Of a stretch of 64,000 nt of DNA, positions 9,180-18,043 are shown in pieces. The position numbers were made by a program, and so were the translations under genes. The DNA is from Prevotella melaninogenica. Lineage in GTDB: Bacteria; Bacteroidota; Bacteroidia; Bacteroidales; Bacteroidaceae. Each line of letters begins with the position of its first letter. Within the stretch, counting starts at the first letter, position 1. The stretch is from contig NZ_CP072350.1 in assembly GCF_018127965.1 (NCBI RefSeq), positions 310,001 through 374,000 on the forward strand, given 5' to 3'. The notes under the pieces were generated by a model. The model did not search any database. It worked only from the letters and a program-made list of their open reading frames with translations, and was not told the origin of the DNA.

Positions 9180-12100
9180 TTAGAAGTTAGCCTTCAATGA
9201 GAAACCGAATGAACGTGAAGATGGCATATTGAAGCTCTCAAATGCGCCGAGACCATTCTGTGTAGACAGAGATACGTCTGGGTCTGTTGGTGCATCCTTA
9301 TAGATGAAGAACAGGTTACGAGCGATGAATGAGAGGGTCAAGTTACGGTTCATACCAAAGAGGTCACGGAAGGTGTAACCCAATGAAAGCTCACGAAGAC
9401 GGAAGTTTGTTCCGTTGTAGAGATAGGTTGATGGGTTGCTTGATGCGCCCAATGCCTGATAATATGACTGGATAGGAACGATGCGACCGCTACCATCATT
9501 GAGTTCCATACCTGGTACGTTACCATAGTTGGTTGCAACGATGTTGTTACGCTCTGCGCTGAGACGAGCTGCCTCTGTACGCTCTGAAGCACCGATATAG
9601 TCGAGATATGACTCTGTCAATGAGAGTACCTTACCACCGATACGACCGTTGATGAGGAATGAAAGCTGGAACTCCTTATAGTTAAAGGTATTGGTCCAAC
9701 CCATCTGCCACTTAGAGTTCATGTTACCGAGGAAGCGGTCGTTTGAACCTGTCTTGTCGAATGTAGGCTCACCCTTAGCTGTCAATACGATATGACCATT
9801 TGCATCGCGCATGAAGTCGCCTGCATAGATGTCACCAATAGCACCACCCTTCTGGTAGATTACCTTTGCCTCACCTACAGTCTGCTGATACTTACGTGAT
9901 GTTCCGTCCTTATCATAACCTGTCTCAAGAATCTCATTATCGTTGTATGAGAGGTTATAAGATGTACGCCAACGGAGGTCCTTACCGAACTTGAAGTCGT
10001 AACCAACAGTTGTCTCGAAACCTGTGTTACGTACCTTTGCAGAGTTCAGCAACTCGGTGTTACCACCCAATGAGCCAAGCTCCATGTAGAGGTGACGAAC
10101 GATGGTGTTATAGAAGGTGAAGTCGAAGCTCAAACGGTTGTTCAAGAACAATGACTCGATACCTGTCTCGAATGAACCTGTCTCCTCTGGTACTGGTGAG
10201 AAGTCGAGCAACTTGTTACCTGACAATGCACCTGTCTGGAGGTTACGGCTCATCGCACCGTATGCCTTATTAGGGATAGAGTTACCTACTGATGAGTAAG
10301 AAACACGATATTTCAAGAAGTTAAACCACTCTGGCAACTTAACCAACTGACTTACGATAGCATTGGCACCAACACCGAAGTAACCGTAGTTATCGGTATC
10401 AATCTTACCCAACTGCTTGAAGTAACGGAATGGGCGATACCAGTCGCGACGATAAGAAGCATCGAAGTAAACGGTTTCTTTCCAACCTAACTGTGCTGTG
10501 AAGAGGTATGAGCGGTCCCAGTTTGAACTCTTTGAAGTACTTGTTACGCCATAGCCACCTGCGCTGGTCTCGAAGTAGTTAACCATTGTTGGGAGCTTAC
10601 GCATAAGACGGTCGTAGTAAGTTGCAACGGCGTCTGTACCCTTTGACTCGCCCTTGATAGTATGACCGACATAACCTGCTGTTGCTGATACTGAGTAGTC
10701 ACCAAAGGTCTTGTTATATGACAAGAGGTAGTCGGTATAGAACTCTGTTGTCTTCTCGTCTGAATCCCAAAGACGACCGTAGTCTTCCATAGATGCAGGG
10801 AGGAAGGTGGTAGCAAAGCGAGTTGCATGATTCTTGAAACGAATCTGACTGTAGTTGACACGTGCTTGGAAAGTCAAACCATCATAGATGTCAACATTTG
10901 CTTGCAAGGTACCAAAGAGGCGGCTCTCCTTCTGCTGACTGTTACCCGAATTGATTAACCAATATGGGTTGTTGTTAGGATGAGAGAGGTATGCCCACTC
11001 CTGCTGTGGACCAGTCAGAGTTGTGCGCTGACCAGCTGCCCAAGCAAAGTTTGAACCATTGAGCTTGTAATATGAACCTGGATTTGACAACCACTTACCC
11101 TCAGCATTCATGTAATGGTCACGATAGTAATCCATATCAATGTTCTGAGGTGCGGTATAGAGATGGTAGAGAGGGTTACCTACCGTACCACCACCAGGAC
11201 GATTCTTTGTCTTTGACTCTGTATAGTTCATCGATGCATCAATGTGCAAACGCTTGAAGAAGTTATAAGTCTGACGGAAGCTGATAGAGTTACGGTTGTA
11301 TGAGTTGTTACGCATCATACCTGTTGCATGGCTGTTTGCCACTGACACGTAGGTACGTGCTATCTCTGTACCACCAGAAAGTGAGATTGAGTTATTTGTA
11401 GTGACACCCGTACGGAAGAAGTTGTCTACATCGTTACCTGCACGGTTGCGGAGATAAACATTATGACGACGTGCCATGATTGGATTGCCACTTGCGTCTG
11501 TACCAATCTGCTCCTCTGGATAGCCTACCCAACGCTCATCCAATGGAGTGCGTACTACGAGGTCGTTGTCTGCACGGTCTGCGAGCTTACCGCCCCAGTT
11601 GTTCAATGACAATGCACCTGTTGTCTGGTCATAAGCTGCACCATAAGTCTTCTGAATCTTTGGTGTCAACAATGGAGAATCGAAAGTGATGTTTGAGGTT
11701 ACGTTAATATCAACCTTACCCTCACGACCACGCTTGGTGGTAATCATCACAACACCATTGGCAGCACGTGAACCGTAAAGCGCAGCAGCGTTAGCACCCT
11801 TGAGGACATTGATTGACTCGATATCGTCTGGGTTGATCAATGACAATGGGTCAGAACCCTCAGAAGTTCCAGTTGAGCCGAAACCCTCTGCACCCATACC
11901 CTGCTGACCACGAATACCATTACTCATTGGTACACCGTCAACAACGATGAGTGGAGAACTGTTACCGAGGATAGAACGGTTACCACGAAGAACAATCTTT
12001 GAAGCACCACCAGCACCACCAGCACTTGGCGTAATAGTGATACCAGCTACCTTACCTTCGAGTGAGTTAGCAGCATTAGGATCCTGCACCTTCATGAGGT

Positions 12101-12557
12101 CCTCTGCCTTCACCTGCTGGGTAGCATAGGTAAGAGACTTCTCCTTACGCATAATACCCATGGCGGTAACAACAACCTCGTTCATGGTGTTAGCTTCTTC
12201 TTTCAACGTTACGTTGATCGTACCCTTACCACCAACAGGGATGGTCTGTGCTGCATAACCGATGTAAGAGAAGACGAGCTTCGCGTTTGCAGTGGTATTG
12301 AGGGTATAGTTACCATCAATATCCGTTACTGTGCCATTAGTGGTACCCTCAACAAGGACGGTAGCACCAATGAGCGGTTCGCCGGTTGAGTCAACGACAC
12401 GACCGGTCACTTTGTGATTACCATTCTGCTGTACTGCCTGTACTGCAGTGCTGGTGTTTGTACCTGCGTAGACACCTGTTGGTGCCAATGCTAATGATAG
12501 AGCAAAGGCAGCCGAGAAGTACAGATGCTTCTGCTTTGATTCTTTAAAGATTCTCAT
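9180..12557 (-). CDS. SusC/RagA-type TonB-dependent transporter (locus 1)
   Basis: A 1,125-residue outer-membrane transporter. A signal peptide (to about residue 31) is followed by a carboxypeptidase-regulatory-like domain at about 48-125 (VTGRVVDSTGEPLIGATVLV, DIDGNYTL). Then comes the TonB box and plug region (NEVVVTAMG; VLKGANAAALYGSRAANGVV) and a beta-barrel ending in an aromatic residue (SFGFSLKANF), as expected for barrel insertion. No N-terminal STN signalling domain is present. The gene heads the operon with SusD and two endoglycosidases; the gap to SusD contains a pyrimidine-rich stretch. No adjacent sigma/anti-sigma or hybrid two-component regulator is visible, so control may come from elsewhere. 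Confidence 0.95.
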   Translation of the reverse strand: MRIFKESKQKHLYFSAAFALSLALAPTGVYAGTNTSTAVQAVQQNGNHKVTGRVVDSTGEPLIGATVLVEGTTNGTVTDIDGNYTLNTTANAKLVFSYIGYAAQTIPVGGKGTINVTLKEEANTMNEVVVTAMGIMRKEKSLTYATQQVKAEDLMKVQDPNAANSLEGKVAGITITPSAGGAGGASKIVLRGNRSILGNSSPLIVVDGVPMSNGIRGQQGMGAEGFGSTGTSEGSDPLSLINPDDIESINVLKGANAAALYGSRAANGVVMITTKRGREGKVDINVTSNITFDSPLLTPKIQKTYGAAYDQTTGALSLNNWGGKLADRADNDLVVRTPLDERWVGYPEEQIGTDASGNPIMARRHNVYLRNRAGNDVDNFFRTGVTTNNSISLSGGTEIARTYVSVANSHATGMMRNNSYNRNSISFRQTYNFFKRLHIDASMNYTESKTKNRPGGGTVGNPLYHLYTAPQNIDMDYYRDHYMNAEGKWLSNPGSYYKLNGSNFAWAAGQRTTLTGPQQEWAYLSHPNNNPYWLINSGNSQQKESRLFGTLQANVDIYDGLTFQARVNYSQIRFKNHATRFATTFLPASMEDYGRLWDSDEKTTEFYTDYLLSYNKTFGDYSVSATAGYVGHTIKGESKGTDAVATYYDRLMRKLPTMVNYFETSAGGYGVTSTSKSSNWDRSYLFTAQLGWKETVYFDASYRRDWYRPFRYFKQLGKIDTDNYGYFGVGANAIVSQLVKLPEWFNFLKYRVSYSSVGNSIPNKAYGAMSRNLQTGALSGNKLLDFSPVPEETGSFETGIESLFLNNRLSFDFTFYNTIVRHLYMELGSLGGNTELLNSAKVRNTGFETTVGYDFKFGKDLRWRTSYNLSYNDNEILETGYDKDGTSRKYQQTVGEAKVIYQKGGAIGDIYAGDFMRDANGHIVLTAKGEPTFDKTGSNDRFLGNMNSKWQMGWTNTFNYKEFQLSFLINGRIGGKVLSLTESYLDYIGASERTEAARLSAERNNIVATNYGNVPGMELNDGSGRIVPIQSYYQALGASSNPSTYLYNGTNFRLRELSLGYTFRDLFGMNRNLTLSFIARNLFFIYKDAPTDPDVSLSTQNGLGAFESFNMPSSRSFGFSLKANF

Positions 12558-13130
12558 CAGGTTTAGGTTTTAAACTTTTATTATTTATTTTCCTAATTTT
12601 GTTTCATTTGTTTTTAGGTATTGTCAATATTCCATCTTGTTACACCTTATTATATAGTAAGGCATCGGTTATTTGGGACTTCTTGTTCGCTTTACTTAGG
12701 TTTTTAGGCTATAACTGTCTTGCCGTGGTTGAAGGCTTTACATCCCTCTTCCCACAACTCATTAACAAACAGTCATTTACGCCTTTCTTCGTTTTCCTTC
12801 TTTAAGATTGGTCTAATGACACCTATACTTCAAACAACTCAAATGCTAATAATACTTATGTTAACTTTAATATTTAACATTTATAAACATAGAGTGGACA
12901 AGTGAACGGGTTGACAAGTAGACAAGGTGCTTGGTAGAAAGATAAAGAATAAGAATAAGGATAAAATGAATTAGATATAGGAAAGACAGGGTAATATGAG
13001 GACAGATAACTTCAAAGGCACAATGACGGTCCTTTTGCGCTTTATAAAGACATTCATCGAAAAGTTTAGTGTAATTTAATTACATTACTGCGTTGTTCTT
13101 AGAAGCAAAGTATTATTTAACTCTTTTAAT
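12558..13130. other. Divergent intergenic region between SusC (locus 1) and the serine recombinase
   Basis: This 573-bp stretch must hold the promoters for the SusC operon (minus) and the recombinase (plus), but no clean TTTG/TAnnTTTG pair is visible for either. A copy of the dispersed GACAAGT-type repeat lies at about 12893-12928. Short frames at 12599-12905 have no protein-like features. I found no inverted-repeat pair that would make a promoter here invertible. Confidence 0.5.
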
Positions 13131-13742
13131 ATGATTTACGGATATATTAGGGTCAGTAGTGATAAGCAGACTGTAGAAAACCAACGTTTTGAGATTACTA
13201 AGTTTTGTAATGAACAGAAATTACTGGTAAATGACTGGATAGAAGAAACTATCAGCGGAACAAAGAATTACACCAAGCGTCAGCTGGGTAGCCTACTTAA
13301 AAAGGTAGGTAAGGACGATATTATTATTTGCAGTGAACTATCACGACTGGGTCGTAACCTTTTTATGATTATGGAAATTCTGAACATTTGTATGAGCAAG
13401 GAGTGTCGTGTGTGGACAATTAAGGACAACTATCGTTTAGGTGATGATATCCAGAGCAAAGTGCTTGCCTTTGCTTTCGGCTTATCGGCAGAGATTGAAC
13501 GTAATCTTATTAGCCAGCGGACAAAGGAGGCATTGGCACGAAAACGAGCAGAAGGAGTGGTCCTCGGACGTCCGAAAGGTAGAAAAAGTTCGCCAGATAA
13601 GTATAAATTATCAGGCAAAGAGATTCTTATATCAGAACTCTTAAAAAACGGTATATCTCATCGAAAGATAGCAAAGATTTGCAAGGTAGATAGGAATACC
13701 CTTAGCCGTTTTATAACATTGAAGTGTTTGGCTGTAAACTAA
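13131..13742 (+). CDS. Mpi-like serine recombinase (DNA invertase)
   Basis: A 203-residue small serine recombinase. The N-terminal catalytic domain begins with YGYIRVSSDKQ, containing the nucleophile Ser9, followed by the conserved SELSRLGRN and the E-helix region ending GRPKGR. The C-terminal helix-turn-helix is seen in ISELLKNGISHRKIAKIC and RNTLSRFI. Sequence and size resemble the Bacteroides fragilis Mpi family, which inverts promoters genome-wide. The stop codon at 13740-13742 is one base before an 84-bp repeat that is perfectly inverted in the neighbouring methyltransferase gene, making this enzyme the obvious candidate to flip that segment. Whether it also acts at distant sites cannot be judged here. 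Serine invertases normally recognise short imperfect palindromes, so the exact crossover site inside the repeat is not defined. Confidence 0.93.
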   Translation: MIYGYIRVSSDKQTVENQRFEITKFCNEQKLLVNDWIEETISGTKNYTKRQLGSLLKKVGKDDIIICSELSRLGRNLFMIMEILNICMSKECRVWTIKDNYRLGDDIQSKVLAFAFGLSAEIERNLISQRTKEALARKRAEGVVLGRPKGRKSSPDKYKLSGKEILISELLKNGISHRKIAKICKVDRNTLSRFITLKCLAVN

Positions 13743-13743
13743 G

Positions 13744-13827
13744 GAGCGATTTTGTGCGGCAACAAGATACCATTTGTGACTTCTCAACATCGGATAGTTG
13801 GGTAATCTTGTCACCTATCGAGCAAAG
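13744..13827 (+). repeat. Inverted repeat IR1, left arm (84 bp)
   Basis: Begins GAGCGATTTTGTGCGGCAAC and ends ATCGAGCAAAG. It is identical base for base to the reverse complement of 15501-15584. Just outside the arm the two copies differ at once on one side, and on the other side keep the protein sequence but show many synonymous changes, so the identity is maintained by recombination. Confidence 0.93.
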
Positions 13828-13957
13828 CATCAAACGTAAGATAGAAGCAGTCGGTACACCATTAAAAGATTGGGATATCCAAATCAACTATGGCATAAAG
13901 ACAGGATGTAACGAGGCTTTTATAATATCGACAGAGAAAAGGAAAGAAATCCTTGAT

Positions 13958-14045
13958 AACTGTCAAACTGAGGACGAACGCAAAAGAACGGCTGAACTTA
14001 TTCGACCTATTCTGCGCGGCAGGGATATAAAAAGATATGGCTATG
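13958..14045 (+). repeat. Inverted repeat IR2, left arm (88 bp, one mismatch)
   Basis: This is a second block nearly identical in inverted orientation to 15283-15370, with a single C/T difference at 13981. It encodes the NCQTEDERKRTAELIRPI region. The roughly 130 bp between IR1 and IR2 are clearly more divergent. Exchange in IR2 rather than IR1 would give hybrid recognition domains. Confidence 0.9.
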
Positions 14046-14660
14046 AGTGGGCTGAATTATGGCTTATTGCCACTTTCCCCTCACGCCATTACAATATTGA
14101 TGAATACCCAGCTATCAAGCAATATCTGCTTTCTTTCGGTATTGAAAGGTTGGAGCAAACAGGTAAAACGCATATTGTAAATGGTGAGAAAGTGAAAGCC
14201 CGAAAGAGAACCAGCAATAAGTGGTTTGAGACACAAGATAGCATTAGTTATTGGGAGGATTTTTCTAAGCCAAAAATTATTTGGAAGATTATTGGAAGTC
14301 GGTTGGCTTTTGCAATAGACAACAATGGTATAATGCTGAACAATGCTTGCTATCTACTAACAGGCAATCATCTAGCACACATCTTAGGATTCTTAAATTC
14401 GTCACCCCTAATATGGTACAGTGAAATTACTAATATGAATAAAACAGGAGTCGGTGATGCTCAAGTTGGGGCACAAAACATTATACTCTTTCCTATTCCC
14501 TCCACCATAAATGAGGAGGTTGTAGAAATTGTTGAACAGTTACTCAGTACTCCAGCCAATAGTAACTTGAAGCGAATTCTTTCTGAGCGCATATATGCAA
14601 TATATGGGTTAGATATTGAAGAAATAAGTTATTTGGAATCCTTAAACCTTTGATTAAGCC

Positions 14661-14692
14661 ATTAGCAGGTAGTTTTGAATCTACCTGCTAAT
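14661..14692. terminator. Bidirectional hairpin between the convergent cassettes
   Basis: Perfect 12-bp arms (ATTAGCAGGTAG and CTACCTGCTAAT) surround the 8-base loop TTTTGAAT. The stop codon of the minus-strand methyltransferase (14681-14683) lies inside the right arm. It sits near the centre of the invertible segment, so it can serve transcription entering from the expressed side in either orientation. T-runs are short. Confidence 0.65.
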
Positions 14693-17600
14693 AAGTGATT
14701 TAATCTCTATTTCTGTAAGACCGTATATTTGAAATGCAAGGTTATCAATTCTTTTTTCTGATGCCAAAGATTGGTGTACTAATACATCTTGTACAAGGTG
14801 TATCATTTCGTTTTCTTGTTCTTTTGTTGGATGTGCTATAGGAAAATTCATAACATATTGAGACAACATTCTGAATTGTCTTTCTTGCAATTGGATTACA
14901 TACAGCTTTACAAGGAACTTTCCTAGTCTTGAGTTAAGTATACCAAGTACATATCTTGGATCTGTAGTTTCACTACTCATTATGTATGCAGTATTTAAGA
15001 CAATACACCTATTGTCATCATAAGAATAGCATGGGAATGGGTAACCTTCTTCTGGATTATCGGTTTGTATTTCCATGTATACAACTTTTGGCTTAGAAAA
15101 ATCCTCCAAATAAGCGCAGTTACGAAGATTATATGGAGTGTCACCTTTATCCGCACGAGTGGAGATTCTGTCCCAATATTGGTCTAAATGCGTCTTTACA
15201 GCAGGATAATCGTTGATGTCAATGCGTGGGAGTTTGTTTCTAATGCCATTGTGGGTGTTGATTAAGAATAATCCATTGTCCACATAGCCATATCTTTTTA
15301 TATCCCTGCCGCGCAGAATAGGTCGAATAAGTTCAGCCGTTCTTTTACGTTCGTCCTCAGTTTGACAGTTTGATATGATTTCATCACGCTTTGCAGTGTC
15401 GATGATAAAAGCTTCATTACAACCTGTAAGTACACCACGATAGATATTTATATCCCAATCCTTCAGTGGTGTCCCAACAGCTTCAATCTTACGTTTGATA
15501 CTTTGCTCGATAGGTGACAAGATTACCCAACTATCCGATGTTGAGAAGTCACAAATGGTATCTTGTTGCCGCACAAAATCGCTCAAATTCTTTACACTAT
15601 CTTTATTCTGCTTATTGGTAATAGCGCAGGTTGTTTTATGCTGGTTATTAGACCTTGAGAAAAGTAAGATATTTGTGTCAACTGTAGCACTCTCAAAGAT
15701 CTTCACTCCTGCAAAGTCTATAAGCAGTAATGGGTTTGTCTTATTTCCAAAGAAGTCTCTTGTCTTCTCTCCATATCCTGCACGCATCCATTTGTTGGAC
15801 GTAATATAGCATAAGTGGCCATCCTTCTTCAATAGCTGCCATCCACGTTCATAGAACAAGCAATAAATATCACCTGTACGTGCAAAGGTGGAATATCCAC
15901 ACCCTTCATACAGTTTCGCTAATTCTCCACCATTATTTTGAAGTTGTATGTATGGCGGATTGCCAATGACAATATCAAAACCATCAGCTACTCCGAACAT
16001 CCATTCAGGGTCAAAGAATGAGCTTGTATCATTCTGGTCGTATGGATTCCATTCTGCAAGTTGTTTGGCATCATCAGATGCAAAGTTATTCTCATCAGAT
16101 AAAAGTTCTATTAGTTCTTCGCGTAAAGCTAAATCCTTCTCTCTTAAGCGGTGTTTTGTAGAAGTCGACTTAGCAGAAAAATGTAGATGACGTATCTGAT
16201 GTAATTCTTTCTTTATTGACTCTATCTCCTCACTTTTAAAGAGGTCTAATTGACGATCTTCCTTCTTCTTTGTAATAAGTGAGTTTGCTGAAACAAAATT
16301 AGTTTCAAGGTTAGGCAATGTTGGGATGCCGAAGTTTGGTTTAGAGGCATCTTTCTCACAATTACATATCAAGGAAATAAAGAAGCGCAGTTTTGTTATT
16401 TGTGCTGCAATACTCTGTATATCACAGCCGTATAGGCAGTTTTCTATAACAGACAGTTTGAGTTCATAAATATCTTCATTAGGTGATATTCGTTCAAGGA
16501 TGTCAATCATTCTGTTTAACAGTCCCATAGGAAAAGCACCAGAGCCACAAGCAGGGTCAAGTATCTTGACAGCCTTTAGTTTGTCAGCAATCTTTAGATA
16601 TTCATTACTCTTTGCTTTGTCAAAAGTGAAATCATAAGAGAAAAGTGAACGAACAAAGTCATTGTTACCCAAATAGGCAATGAGACTTTCATCAACCATA
16701 TAATTGACAATCTCACGTGGTGTATAGAATGAGCCACTCTGGTTGCGTGCCGTCTCTTTTGTTTCTGGGTTATAGGCACCCAACAAGTTTTCGAAGACTT
16801 TACCTAAGAGTTCAGGGTCAAGTGCTACCTGCTGTTCCTCAGGTGAGTTCTCCTCAATAGTAAAGTTATATCGGCTCAGAATGGAGAGCAATCCTTTCTC
16901 TGGTTCAAAGAAAAGAATGTTCGGAACTACAGCACGATGCTTGTATCGACCATCCGCAAAACGAGCATCATTACGACTGAACCCATCAAAATTATAGCAT
17001 TGTTCAACACCATCAATATAGCGTGTCTTATCCAAACACTCAAAGAGACCACCATTCAAAAACGGAACATCTGAGAAGAGGTTGACAATTTCCTGTTCGC
17101 TGATAGAGAACATTTCAGCGTATCTATATAATGTCTTGACATCTCGTTTAGTTGAAGTGGCAAATTTACGTGTATTGCCATTCTCGTCCTCAATAGCACG
17201 ATTCAAGGTAGCAAAGAAAAGATTCTGAAGGATGGCATTGTAGTAGTTTCCAACAGTCGTGCTATATGGGTCGAACTCTTTCAGTATTGTTGAGAGGTAT
17301 TCAATATCAAAGATTCGATTTGGCACCAATTCCTTCTGTTTGATAAACCATACAAACATAATACGGGTTATCATACGTATAACCTTCTTTTCTACATCGT
17401 CCCTATCATCATCTTCCGTAGTTATATTATTAGGGAAGGTTACCTGAGTAGAGTCGTCTATAGCCCACTGATACCACTCAAACAAGTCTTTGTAGAATTG
17501 TTTGGTGAGTGTCTCAACAGAAAAGGCCTCAGTGATGTCAGTTAAAGCTTGCTTACTTTCTTTCAACTTTCCAAACTGCTTTATAGCTGTGTGGCATCCA

Positions 17601-18028
17601 CGTCCTTCTCCAAGCAAATAGGTATAACGTTTTGTATCAGTAGATATTTTTTCATATTCTCCCTGTTTGTTGAAGCCCCAAGTCTCGCTTACATAGGAGA
17701 AACGTAGTATGCTTTCATTCTTGCGATAGCAGAACATAAAAGCACCTGCATGATTGGTGCGCCAGTCCGTGGTGAGCATATCACGAATACCACGCCGATT
17801 ACGCTCTATATCTACATTGTCTGAGAGTTCTACTTCGTAAATAGCAATAGTCAAGCCATCTGACAATTTTATGTAACCCAAGTTTAATGCTTCTTTAGCC
17901 AAATGACTGCTTACATGAACCTTTCCTGGACTATTATGAAAAGTAACCTTGTTCAGGAATATGTCATGAAGCAGTTGCTGCCATGATTCACGGTTATATT
18001 TTGATTCAATAATCTCTTTGTAATTCAT
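14681..18028 (-). CDS. Eco57I-class adenine-specific DNA methyltransferase / restriction-modification protein, phase-variable C-terminus
   Basis: A protein of 1,115 residues. The central N6-adenine methyltransferase has the S-adenosylmethionine motif DPACGSGAF at 491-499 and the catalytic NPPY at 690-693, with SGSFYTPREIVNYMVDESL before them. The N-terminal 200 residues contain GLTIAIYEVELSD, which might be a nuclease-like fold, but I cannot place a full PD-(D/E)XK site. The C-terminal 300 residues are a TaqI-like specificity domain, the part matched by the silent cassette. The gene is 15 bp downstream of the helicase and surely co-transcribed. Together they look like a two-gene restriction or phage-defence system. 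Resemblance to type IIG, type ISP and BREX PglX proteins is partial, so the class is left open. Confidence 0.88.
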   Translation of the reverse strand: MNYKEIIESKYNRESWQQLLHDIFLNKVTFHNSPGKVHVSSHLAKEALNLGYIKLSDGLTIAIYEVELSDNVDIERNRRGIRDMLTTDWRTNHAGAFMFCYRKNESILRFSYVSETWGFNKQGEYEKISTDTKRYTYLLGEGRGCHTAIKQFGKLKESKQALTDITEAFSVETLTKQFYKDLFEWYQWAIDDSTQVTFPNNITTEDDDRDDVEKKVIRMITRIMFVWFIKQKELVPNRIFDIEYLSTILKEFDPYSTTVGNYYNAILQNLFFATLNRAIEDENGNTRKFATSTKRDVKTLYRYAEMFSISEQEIVNLFSDVPFLNGGLFECLDKTRYIDGVEQCYNFDGFSRNDARFADGRYKHRAVVPNILFFEPEKGLLSILSRYNFTIEENSPEEQQVALDPELLGKVFENLLGAYNPETKETARNQSGSFYTPREIVNYMVDESLIAYLGNNDFVRSLFSYDFTFDKAKSNEYLKIADKLKAVKILDPACGSGAFPMGLLNRMIDILERISPNEDIYELKLSVIENCLYGCDIQSIAAQITKLRFFISLICNCEKDASKPNFGIPTLPNLETNFVSANSLITKKKEDRQLDLFKSEEIESIKKELHQIRHLHFSAKSTSTKHRLREKDLALREELIELLSDENNFASDDAKQLAEWNPYDQNDTSSFFDPEWMFGVADGFDIVIGNPPYIQLQNNGGELAKLYEGCGYSTFARTGDIYCLFYERGWQLLKKDGHLCYITSNKWMRAGYGEKTRDFFGNKTNPLLLIDFAGVKIFESATVDTNILLFSRSNNQHKTTCAITNKQNKDSVKNLSDFVRQQDTICDFSTSDSWVILSPIEQSIKRKIEAVGTPLKDWDINIYRGVLTGCNEAFIIDTAKRDEIISNCQTEDERKRTAELIRPILRGRDIKRYGYVDNGLFLINTHNGIRNKLPRIDINDYPAVKTHLDQYWDRISTRADKGDTPYNLRNCAYLEDFSKPKVVYMEIQTDNPEEGYPFPCYSYDDNRCIVLNTAYIMSSETTDPRYVLGILNSRLGKFLVKLYVIQLQERQFRMLSQYVMNFPIAHPTKEQENEMIHLVQDVLVHQSLASEKRIDNLAFQIYGLTEIEIKSLISR
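15283..15370 (-). repeat. Inverted repeat IR2, right arm
   Basis: Partner of 13958-14045, matching 87 of 88 bases in opposite orientation. It lies inside the expressed specificity domain. Confidence 0.9.
15501..15584 (-). repeat. Inverted repeat IR1, right arm (84 bp)
   Basis: Partner of 13744-13827 with 84 of 84 matches. It covers codons about 815-842 of the methyltransferase, marking the junction between the constant body and the exchangeable C-terminus. Confidence 0.93.
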
Positions 18029-18043
18029 TGTTCGATATTTGAT

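Larger units (their letters stand above)
13743..14653 (+). pseudogene. Silent C-terminal specificity cassette of the Eco57I-class methyltransferase
   Basis: The reading frame from SDFVRQQDT to the stop at 14651-14653 is homologous to residues 816-1115 of the methyltransferase at 14681-18028, in opposite orientation. It has no start of its own: the only upstream in-frame ATG (13724) lies inside the recombinase gene. Conserved blocks (WVILSPIEQSIKRKIEA; TEDERKRTAELIRPILRGRD) alternate with divergent stretches, the pattern of a TaqI-like C-terminal target-recognition domain. The frame is intact over about 300 codons, so selection has kept it functional. I infer a reserve recognition domain expressed after inversion of 13744-15584. 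Confidence 0.85.
13744..15584. other. Putative invertible DNA segment carrying two alternative specificity cassettes
   Basis: The segment is bounded by an 84-bp perfect inverted repeat (13744-13827 and 15501-15584). Both arms encode the same protein segment in the same frame. Inversion would join the silent cassette in frame to the methyltransferase body at codon 815 and silence the current one. The centre holds a two-way terminator hairpin between the two stop codons, so either orientation ends correctly. A recombinase gene abuts the left arm. Inversion itself is inferred, since only one orientation is seen. Confidence 0.85.

Noticed and set aside
12599-12905. Two short frames between SusC and the recombinase
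   Set aside because: Low-complexity hydrophobic text without conserved pattern; the region is more likely a divergent promoter region.
12558-13130. Invertible promoter for the SusC operon, as in Mpi-controlled loci
   Set aside because: No inverted-repeat pair flanking a promoter could be found in this stretch.
13724-14653. A free-standing 309-residue gene starting at the ATG at 13724
   Set aside because: The ATG lies inside the recombinase gene and the first codons are recombinase DNA in another frame; the homology begins only at the repeat. Treated as a silent cassette.
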